In this document: positions 1-7,920 of the stretch, piece after piece | Layout of the letters: each line of letters opens with the position of its first letter | Numbering within the stretch: position 1 is the first letter of the stretch | Assembly (NCBI GenBank): GCA_035578905.1 | Contig: JAQJVL010000201.1 | Span: 372,001 to 436,000 of the forward strand | Length of the DNA stretch: 64,000 nt | Direction of reading: 5' to 3' | Source: Stictocephala bisonia | Lineage: Eukaryota > Arthropoda > Insecta > Hemiptera > Membracidae | Made by a program: the position numbers and the translations under genes | Notes under the pieces: model-generated | What the model was told of the DNA's origin: nothing | Database searches by the model: none | What the model saw: the letters and a program-made list of their open reading frames with translations, nothing else

Positions 1-257
1 ATTTAATTTAAAAAGAGGATAACATGTTTAATTTAAATTGAACAATCTCATATCTCTGCACCTTCATCAAAAATGACAACAAGGTGTTTTAAAAAACTAA
101 TTCCTCATCTGGGGTTAGACCTATACTGTTGGAGAGGGGAGGTCATGTAGAATAAGACTGCATAGTACACTATATAAATGGATGGTGATTTTTGAGTTAA
201 TTTAAATATATCTTACCTCTGCACCGTAACCATAAATTCAATACGGTATTTAAAAAT

Positions 258-1044
258 GGTAATTATGCACTTTCTTGCCACCAAACAAATTTGGAACATT
301 TTGCTTGAAATGGGTCTAGAATTGGCTGTTTTTTTCACGAGATATGCTTTTTATTTCGCGGAAATAACGCATTTTACCGAAAAATTCGAAAAAACCAATG
401 TCACAACTTTTAGTATTTTTGTCATATTTCCGTTAATTTAAATGGTATTTTAATCATATTTTTTTAATTTCGATGTGTTTTTTTGCGCTGAATACAAATT
501 TGAAAACTATTTTGGTCTACTACAAATATTTCTCGAGAAATAACGGAAAAACTACTGTCGCGGCGGATCGCGATTAGCGGCCATTATGCGATCATTATAT
601 ACAACAACTATTAATCACAAAAACCGAATTCTCATATATTCCCGCCGGAGTGACGGCCGGCAGGCCGTCACGGAGGCCAAACGCTTGAATTTAACGCAAA
701 TTACGAATTTTTGTTGAGAAAATAAGACAATTAGGATAAGTTAGGTTATGTCAACAAAAATGCACTTTTCGAGCTGAAAAAATAATTTTACTACAAAACC
801 AGTTATATATTTGTGTTCAGCATAAAAAAACACGAGAAATGAAAAAAAAAATTGTCGGAAAATAACGATTTTTAAAAAAGTTGGTTTTTTCATTATTAGA
901 TAAAAATCTAGTTTTTCGATTTTTCGGTAAAAAACGAGTTTTCCGCGGATGAAATCAAACTCCTCAAGAGATATAAACTCATTTTCACCACTTTATTAAC
1001 ATGAAATTGTATTTTCAGAGATGGCAAGAAAGTGCATAATTACC
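258..1044. mobile_element. TIR element, copy A (MITE-like, 787 bp)
   Basis: The left end GGTAATTATGCACTTTCTTG and the right end are exact reverse complements over about 22 bp. The 8-bp direct repeat TTAAAAAT flanks the element at 250-257 and 1045-1052, as expected of a hAT-type target-site duplication. It has no long ORF, so it is non-autonomous. Copy B follows after 20 bp. TIRs do not start with the usual hAT CA, so the superfamily is uncertain. Confidence 0.75.
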
Positions 1045-1064
1045 TTAAAAATTAATTAAAAAAT

Positions 1065-1837
1065 GGTATTTATGCAGTTTCTTGCCACCAAACAAATTTG
1101 GAACATTTTGCTTTGAATGGGTCTAGAATTGGCTGTATTTTCATGAGATATGCTTTTTATTCTGCGGAAATAACATATTTTACCAAAAAATTAGAAAAAA
1201 ACCAATGTTATAACTTTCAGTATTTTTGTCATATTTCCGTTAATTTTAATGGTATTTTAATCATCTTTTTTATTTTGATGTTTTTTTTGCGCTAAATACA
1301 AATTTGAAAACTATTTTGGTCTATTACAAATATTTCTCGAGATATAACGGAAAAACTACTATCGCGGCGAATCGCGATTAACGGCCACTACACGATCATT
1401 ATATACAACACCTATTAATCACAAAAACCTATTGATTGAATTGACCTATATTCCGGCAGGCCGTCACGGAGGCCAAACACTCGAATTTAACGCAAATTAC
1501 GAATTTTTGTTGAGAAAATAGACAATTAGAATAAGTTAGGTTATGTCATTAAAAAATGCATTTTTCGAGCTGAAACAATTATTTTACTACAAAACCAGTT
1601 ATATATTTGTGTTCCGCATAAAAAACACGAGAAATGAAAAAACAAGTTGTTGAAAAATAATAATTTTTAAAAAAGTTGGTTTTTTACTATCAGATAAAAA
1701 ACTAGTTTTTCGATTTTTTAGTAATAAACTAGTTTTCGGCGGATGAAATCAAACTCTTCAAGAGATATAAATTCATATTCACCACTTTTTCAACATGAAA
1801 TCGTATTTTAAGAAGTGGCAAGAAAGTGCATAGTTAC
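1065..1837. mobile_element. TIR element, copy B (same family as copy A)
   Basis: It is alignable with copy A from end to end (same internal landmarks such as the GCGGCGRATCGCGATTA stretch and the CCGTCACGGAGGCCAAAC stretch), with scattered substitutions and small indels. The ends are degraded relative to copy A (left GGTATTTATGCAGTTTC). Together A and B form a head-to-tail pair inserted in the older repeat at 205-1885. Divergence of B exceeds that of A at the termini, which suggests B is the older insertion. Confidence 0.7.
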
Positions 1838-3503
1838 AAAAAAAAAACTATTTCCTCCTTTGGGGTGACACATATACTATATGTTAAAAAAACACAAAGA
1901 GTTAGCTATTTTTACGTTGTAATTATGATGTTCATAAAACACAGGTATATCAAACAATACATTTCATTAAATATTGTAATACAGAAGTATAAAATATAAA
2001 AAACAATAAGTCTCTTAAAATATTACATGTCATTAAACTACATGTACACATACATATTAGCCCTAACAGCGGCAAGCCACCAATTATTCGTCCATAAAAT
2101 GTGCGCTCTAATTGAAAATGGACCAATACTTTGTTACTAAGTGATTTAATGACTTTGTTACTATGGCGACATAATAAAATAAATATATGAATCGCTAAAC
2201 TACGTATACCATTAGAAAGAGCAGATTCTATAGTTGCAATTTTTTTAGTTTTTTATTTGATGTTCTTGGGGTATTTGTTTAGTGTATAGTGTATTTGTTT
2301 AGTGTATGTCTTACCCCATGTGAGGACTTATTTTTTTTAACAATTTTTGAAATACTTGTCATATTTGCTGAAGGTGCAGAGGTAAAATATTGAATTGAAT
2401 TTGAATAAATTTTCAAATTTTTTCAAATTCAAATCATCCTTTATTTAACAGTAACAGTTGCCATAGATATATACATCAGTATACATGTACAAACACAAAT
2501 AGCATCTGCATACAACTAATTAAAATCACTTATAGTCCTAATTAGAGCTTATGTTATAATGAATATGATAAAATAGCTCTACACGTGTTAATTTTATGAT
2601 TGTATAAAAAATTCGTCAAATGAATACTAACATTTATCGATCAAGTATTGTTTTAGTTTTCTTTTAAAGTTTTTATAATTCTCTATGGCTAAAATATATG
2701 TAGGTAATTTATTGTAAAACCTAATGACTGCTACTATTTGTTTTTTCATAGTAAATTGTAAATTAATCATTGGAGCGGCCAACTGATTACAGTTTCTAGT
2801 TGAGTAATTGTGGCAAATGGCTAATTTAAAGGTAAACTGTCATTAGCTAGTCTTACTGCTAGGACAGTTTTCATGATATATAGCCCATATATAGTTAGAA
2901 TTTTTAAATGTGAACATTTTTGTTTTACTGAGTCCTGCCTCTGTAAATTTAGGATAATTCTAATTGCAATTTTTGCAATCGCAAAATACTTTGCAGGTTT
3001 AAATTAATTACTTATTGCTCTATACAAAACTACCCCAAATGAAATATTGGAGTGAATATGAGAATAATAAACCATTTTTAACATCTCAAGTTGACAGTAT
3101 TTGGAAATTGATTTTAATGAATTATAGTCCGGAGGATATTTTCATTTGAATATTTTGTATTTGACCATCCCATGTTAAGCACTTATCTAATATTAAACCC
3201 AAAAACATAGTTTGGTTGACTTTGTCAATTTGATTGTTGCGAATTTCAATTATTGGCTGAGCATTATATTTTTTCTGATGTATGCAAAATGAAATAAAAT
3301 TTGTTTTATCTGGGTTGAGTAAAAATATATATAATTTTTTTGTTGGCTAAAATAATTATATATAGATAGCAGATTTTGATTTGATGGATTTTCTATTTCA
3401 TTTAATGTTTTGGGGGTTTGATAAGGTTGGAGTCATCTGCTTACAAACTTAATTTACTGTTTAGATTTCAAATCGTATTTGGCGCAAACCTTTAATACAA
3501 GGT

Positions 3504-4443
3504 CCGGCAGAAAAAACTCCCCGATTATAAAGCAACGTTAAGCAGACAAAAGATGGAGCAGAGTAGTGGGGGTGCATCCTTGAGTACCTGCATACTTGCC
3601 GTTTTCAGTGTGTTGTTGTTCAGGAACTGTGTCAAAGAGACTGTGATGTCCATTTAACATTGTGCCAAGACCTTCTTCGGAACACCTACCCAGAAAATGT
3701 ATTTTTTCTGACAAGGCACACTTTCACATTTTCCGTGAAACAAGCAGTGAAAATAAGCAGTGAACAACCAAAATTGCAGGTACTGGTCTGAACACAACCT
3801 CCAAGAACTCCATCAACGACCACTGAATAGCAGTATGGTTTTCAATTCTTGAGTGATTGGTCCGTACTTTTTCGAAGGAAATGGTGGGATAACCGTAAAC
3901 ATTGAACGGTGTTGTGCAATGTTCCGCGAGTTCCTCCAGCCTAAACTAAGGGAGCTTTTTGATGACATTGAGAACGTGTGGTTTCAACAAGATGGCGCTA
4001 CAGCCCACACAGCGCGGCAGTAACTGGATCTGGTGAATAGTATTTCCTGGATACATTATCTCTTTGTGTGTTGACATAGGCTGGCCACCACGTTTGCTGG
4101 ACTTAACGCCCTGTGATTTTTTTTTCTCTGGGCCTACTTAATATCCAAGGTTTATGGACATCGTCCTTAAATTTTAAAAATCCTAAAAGAAGTGATAAAA
4201 CGAGAAATTGAAGCCATTCCACCTGACGTGACTTGTTAAGTAACGGATAACTTCAGAGAACAACTCAACCAGTATGTCAGCAGTGGAGGAAACCATTTGA
4301 GAGATGTATTGTTTAAAAAGTAAAGTAATGGTACATATTCTTAAACGGCACAATCTGTACTTTTAGTTAATAAAAATAAAAACTTCCTACCTTATTTCGT
4401 TTTGTTTTCATTAGCTTCTCTAATAGGAGAGGTTTTTCTGCCC
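3504..4443 (+). pseudogene. decayed Tc1/mariner-superfamily transposon inside the RT
   Basis: Imperfect TIRs are visible: GGCAGAAAAAACTCCCCGAT at the left and, reverse-complemented, GGCAGAAAAACCTCTCCTAT at the right. The interior encodes, in shifting frames, a DDE transposase catalytic region; the clearest block is WFQQDGATAHTARQ at 3979-4020 (second catalytic Asp context) followed by remnants of PCDFFLW at about 4110-4130. Stops and frameshifts make it inactive. It splits the minus-strand RT between blocks B and C, so it inserted after the retrotransposon. Confidence 0.75.
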
Positions 4444-4732
4444 TATTATAGCTCAAAAATAAAATAGGCCCACGAATGAAGCCTTGAGGGACTCCATATT
4501 TAATTGTTTTCATTTCTGATTTAACACAAGTTAGTTGTCCACTATGGAAATGTTGTAGTTCCACATACTGTGTTCTGTCTGTAAGATACGGTGTAAACCA
4601 GCGCAATGTCACTCCTCCAATCCCTAAATTTTCTAGTGTTTTAATAAGGTTACTATGAGAGACACTGTCAAATGCCTTGCTTAGATCCATGAAAATGCCT
4701 ACAGCATGATTACCTTGGTCTATAGCGTCCAA
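4444..4732 (-). pseudogene. RT core fragment with block A and B motifs
   Basis: The fragment contains 'IFMDLSKAFDSVSH' (block A, first catalytic Asp) and 'KYGVPQGFIRGPILFL' (block B, usually GVPQGSILGPLLF). It ends at 'FLSYN', exactly where the terminal inverted repeat of the Tc1-like element starts. The next RT block (the second part of the YADD region) is found on the other side of that insertion near 3430. Confidence 0.85.
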
Positions 4733-4833
4733 GATAGACTCTGCAAACTCAGTCCCTGCAGTGATGACAGATTTACCTGACCTAAACCCATACTGTTCAT
4801 TATCAATAAACCATTAGTTTCCAAAAATTCTAC

Positions 4834-5502
4834 CTACTTGATATACATTACATGCTCATATATTTTAGAAAAATTTGGCAATATTGACAATGGGCGATAG
4901 TTAGTAGGGTCAGTGGTACTGCCTTTCTTAAAAACGGTTTTTATTTTAGAAACTTTTAATCTATTTTGAAATATACCACTAGTAAAAGAAGAGTTTATAA
5001 TGTGCATTAATAGTTTAATCAATTGACATTTTGCATTTTTAATAACAATAACAGGCATTGGGACTTCATCATATCCAGCAGATAATTTATTTTTAAAAGA
5101 CGATATGATTTGAGAAAGTTCAATTTTATTTGTAGGTCTTATATGCAGGCGCTGACTAGGTGGAATGTGAACATTATAGTTAACAAAATTAGGAAGATTT
5201 GGAACAATACTAGCATCAACAAAATTTATAAAGTGATCATTAAATATTTCACTAACTTTATTGGGGTCAGAGCTCATTTGATTGTCTACAACCCAACTAA
5301 TGTTATTTTTACTTTCTGTTTTAGTTTTTATTTCTTTATTTATTATATTACAAATTGGTTTAGTAACATTATCAGAATTTGTAATTTTGTTATTTATAAA
5401 TTCCTTTTTGCTGTTAATAGCTTTAATTTTATACAACTTTTTCCTTTTTATGAGTATTTTCTTTGTGACTCTATCTTTAGTTATCCTAATAGTCTGACTC
5501 AA
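4834..5502 (-). pseudogene. RT N-terminal portion (222 codons open)
   Basis: The open stretch encodes the pre-RT linker and the first RT blocks of a non-LTR element: 'SEIFNDHFINF' (the usual NxYF-type linker motif), 'IISSFKNKLSAGYDEVP' (block 1, normally K..SPGxDGIP) and 'FKKGSTTDPTNYRPLSILP' (block 2a, a diagnostic non-LTR motif). It stops at 'EHVMYIK'; the frame then shifts into the next fragment at 4732. AT-rich codon use is like the flanks. It is not a host gene. Confidence 0.8.
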
Positions 5503-5701
5503 TTCGCTTAGTTCTTTCTTTTTTTTTCTAAGCTATCAATTAAACAAATTGCAGTTATAGGGCTAAATTCACATTCAACATGTCAATTGGAACATACCTT
5601 CAATTGCAAATATAGGTTTATTTCCATCATACTAATTCTCTTCAATAAGACAATAATACTGACTGTCTAAGCTATTTTATGTTTATTATATGAATTTTCA
5701 G

Positions 5702-5861
5702 TGCAAATGGCTGTTTCAATCAAGTTAATAAAAGATGGGCAATCAATGGAGTTCAAAAAGGAACCACATTCAACATATTGCAATCTTTTTCTCGAAATAT
5801 GTTTATCCAGACTCAAGATACACCAAATCCCAACAGCTTAAAGTTTTTGCCTGGAGTCAAG
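5702..5861 (+). CDS. NFU1: NFU1 exon: presequence end and start of N domain
   Basis: Acceptor TTTTCAG precedes 5702 and donor GTAAAT follows 5861. One base completes a split codon, then 53 codons follow. The first ~32 residues are rich in Asn, Gln, Lys and Arg with no acidic residues and include 'ILQSFSRN', fitting a mitochondrial presequence. The remainder, '[19 protein letters not shown]', is the highly conserved start of the NFU N-terminal domain. An ATG inside this motif could serve as a start for a cytosolic form, but the in-frame upstream codons argue for a start in a previous exon. It ends in phase 0. Confidence 0.93.
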
Positions 5862-6150
5862 GTAAATGGATTTTTGTTATTGATACAAACAAATAATTTA
5901 TTTCATATAAGAATAATTGTTTTCATCCAGAGGTGAGTTTAAATGGTGCAATCGAAAGTCTGTTATCATTTTTCTGACGTTGCAAGCCTTCATAATTGTT
6001 CTCTTGGAATTCTCTTAAATTGTAATAGTTAAAAATAAAAAATATATATGTATTTTAACTTTATATATATGTGTATAGTATGGTTTGTTGTCAGCTACCA
6101 TTTATTAACTTAATATGTATTTGTATATAGTCATTTAATTAATTTTAAAA

Positions 6151-6744
6151 ATGGTAAAAACCAAGAATAAGAAAACACCTAAGAAATATTCTTGTGGGTC
6201 TTGCAACAAAAATATAACAAGGACTAGTTATAGTGTTTTTTGCAAGGGTCAATGTAAACAATGGTATCACCTTAAGTGTATAGACTTGAGTATTTCACAG
6301 TTTAATATTCTTTATGACACAAAAGAATGCTGGCTCTGTGCTGACTGTGAGGCTGCGGAGGAGAATGCTAAATCAGGTAACAATTCAAGCATAGCTAGCT
6401 CCAGCTGCAAAGGTGATGCTGTTTTAAATGAGGAAATTAATACACTCCTGACTGACGAAATAGAGAATCAAAAATCAATTATTAAAGTCCTCAGTGATGA
6501 TATTGCACAAGCGAGAAAATTAATTAGTAATTTACAAAAATTGGTTCTTGAGAGAGAAGAAGAAATAATCAAACTGAAGTATAAAAATAACGACTTTAAG
6601 GTGGTATCACGTGGCAGTATTAATGCAAGACAAAGCCTACCGAGTCAGTTTGAAATTCAAACAAAAAATGCCTTTCAACCCTTGCAAAATTTTGAAGAAA
6701 ATGTAGATCTTACAGAAAGTAGCATACAAATGGAAACACACTAA
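6151..6744 (+). CDS. retrotransposon ORF1, N-terminal part with PHD-type zinc finger
   Basis: 197 codons. Residues ~14-66 form a PHD-like zinc finger: CGSC at 16-19, FCKGQC, WYHLKC, then CWLCADC. A coiled-coil-like acidic/lysine stretch follows (about residues 85-140). The frame stops at 6744, but the +1 neighbour frame is open from before 6730 straight into the SGNH ORF at 6812, so a single-base indel near 6720-6745 most likely split one ORF1. PHD fingers are known in ORF1 proteins of some CR1-like elements. Probably a chromatin or RNP function. Confidence 0.8.
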   Translation: MVKTKNKKTPKKYSCGSCNKNITRTSYSVFCKGQCKQWYHLKCIDLSISQFNILYDTKECWLCADCEAAEENAKSGNNSSIASSSCKGDAVLNEEINTLLTDEIENQKSIIKVLSDDIAQARKLISNLQKLVLEREEEIIKLKYKNNDFKVVSRGSINARQSLPSQFEIQTKNAFQPLQNFEENVDLTESSIQMETH

Positions 6745-6811
6745 CATAAATAAAAATTCAAAGAAAACTAAAGTCAAACCTATTCAAGAAAAAAATAAAT
6801 TTGTAAAGCAA

Positions 6812-7762
6812 ATGTCCTGTAATAAAGTAAAAAAAATACTATTGTGTTCTGATAGTCATGGCAAAAACCTAGTGTGGCATATCAATAAGTGCCAAAAGAC
6901 GTATGAGAGTGTCGGTTTTGTCAGACCTGGAGGTAGATCTGAGCACATACTTAACAGAGAAAATATAGCTTGTGAAATTGAAAATGAAGATGATGTTTTA
7001 GTTGTACTGTGCGGAACAAATGACGTAGCTGCAAATGAAGCTGAAAAATTTTTCACTGGCATTAAAGAAACTCTTACTCAGATACACAACAATAAAGTTG
7101 TCATTGTTGATATACCAGTCAGACATGATCTTGCATATTGGTCTTGTGTGAACAGAGAAGTAAAAAATACAAATAAGGCCCTAAAAGAACTGAGTAAGTC
7201 ATATCCGAATGTGTCACTTGTTGAGGTGAGCCTTGCTGAGAGACATTTGTATACCCATCATGGGATGCACCTGAATCACTGGGGTAAGCGGTGGCTTACT
7301 GAGGTGATCTGTAGAACAATTCAGCTGGATGGTTCATTTAACAAATTACGTTCTCAAGCTGATTGTGTCAAATTGAATAGTTCTTGTCCGACTCATGTCT
7401 TGGTGCTACCTGACAGTGCACGGACTCATGACAATGCATCGGTCACTGGCGCTTCACAGGTCCCAGAATGTGCATTACAGGTCAGCAGTAGAGACAGTGT
7501 GATAATGGGAGATAACAATTCTTTCAACGAAAGTGAGACACGGACCCTGATTGCATCTGCCTCGGACCCACTGGCTGACATCATGGTTCACGTTGGCAAC
7601 CCCCTGGCCTCACTGGAAGATTTCCCGCCACTACCAGCTACAGATACCTACAGTCCGGCAGCTCAGCAGACCGGCGGTACGGGTGTATCCAGTGAAGTGA
7701 GGGAGACTTTCAACTCTTCAGGAAAAAACTTAGGAACCATAGATTCCAGTCTAAAAACTTAA
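6812..7762 (+). CDS. retrotransposon ORF1, C-terminal part with SGNH esterase-like domain
   Basis: 316 residues from the first ATG, though the frame is open further upstream. SGNH blocks are visible: 'LLCSDSHGKN' (nucleophile Ser15), 'VVLCGTNDVA' (G68-x-N70) and 'HHGMHLNHWG' (His153; the Asp normally three residues earlier is His150). Esterase domains of this kind occur in ORF1 of CR1/L2-type elements and may act on membranes or in RNP handling. The C-terminal ~100 residues are Ser/Thr/Asn-rich. It overlaps ORF2's frame by 67 nt and contains the slippery heptamer at 7723-7729. Confidence 0.82.
   Translation: MSCNKVKKILLCSDSHGKNLVWHINKCQKTYESVGFVRPGGRSEHILNRENIACEIENEDDVLVVLCGTNDVAANEAEKFFTGIKETLTQIHNNKVVIVDIPVRHDLAYWSCVNREVKNTNKALKELSKSYPNVSLVEVSLAERHLYTHHGMHLNHWGKRWLTEVICRTIQLDGSFNKLRSQADCVKLNSSCPTHVLVLPDSARTHDNASVTGASQVPECALQVSSRDSVIMGDNNSFNESETRTLIASASDPLADIMVHVGNPLASLEDFPPLPATDTYSPAAQQTGGTGVSSEVRETFNSSGKNLGTIDSSLKT
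7723..7729 (+). promoter_or_regulatory. candidate -1 frameshift site A-AAA-AAC
   Basis: In the ORF1 frame the codons read GGA-AAA-AAC, so the heptamer A-AAA-AAC is in exact slippery register. ORF2's frame is -1 relative to ORF1 and is open from 7696. ORF1 stops at 7760-7762. ORF2's frame has no ATG before the endonuclease motifs. No clear downstream pseudoknot was identified by eye. Confidence 0.6.
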
Positions 7763-7920
7763 CCAAAAGAATATTATTTAATAGTAGACCTAACTCTAGT
7801 TCTTTAGATAATCTGTATAATATAGGTAATCAATTTGATACTTTAAATACAAGTGGCATAGGTAATAATATTAAGAATAAACGGGCTACAAAGATTAAAA
7901 TTTTACCCAACTTAAAGGTA

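Larger units (their letters stand above)
41..2400. repeat. three copies of a ~90-bp repeat, two direct and one inverted, middle copy interrupted
   Basis: A segment with the core CTCTGCACC followed by a run of A and TCCTCATCTGGGGT occurs at about 41-135. It recurs in the same orientation starting near 205, is interrupted at 257 by the two TIR elements described separately, and resumes at 1838-1885. A third copy lies inverted at about 2305-2395. The 41 and 2395 copies face each other, so they may be terminal inverted repeats of an old non-autonomous element. No coding capacity is seen. Interior 1886-2300 is AT-rich and unrecognised. Confidence 0.55.
2420..5530 (-). pseudogene. dead non-LTR retrotransposon (RT region to 3' end), interrupted
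   Basis: Read on the minus strand, the element runs from a lysine-rich linker before the reverse transcriptase (about 5500) through RT motifs, then past a Tc1-like insertion (3504-4443), to the C-terminal domain and a 3' end near 2420. After the insertion the frame resumes with an ADDSNL stretch (the catalytic YADD block with the first residue lost), then a region rich in stop codons ending in motifs of the post-RT domain (HIHSNISFGV). The tail AATAAAGGATGATTTGAATT resembles the short 3' repeats of CR1/Jockey-like elements. No endonuclease is seen, so it is 5' truncated. Many stops and frameshifts show it is dead. Confidence 0.75.

Noticed and set aside
5110..5511. Hydrophobic + strand ORFs (71 and 133 codons)
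   Set aside because: They are the reverse complement of an AT-rich Lys/Asn-rich RT segment, which yields Phe/Ile-rich artefacts.
1..5700. First coding exon of NFU1
   Set aside because: No ATG followed by presequence-like codons and a donor of the right phase could be singled out; it may be upstream of the window.
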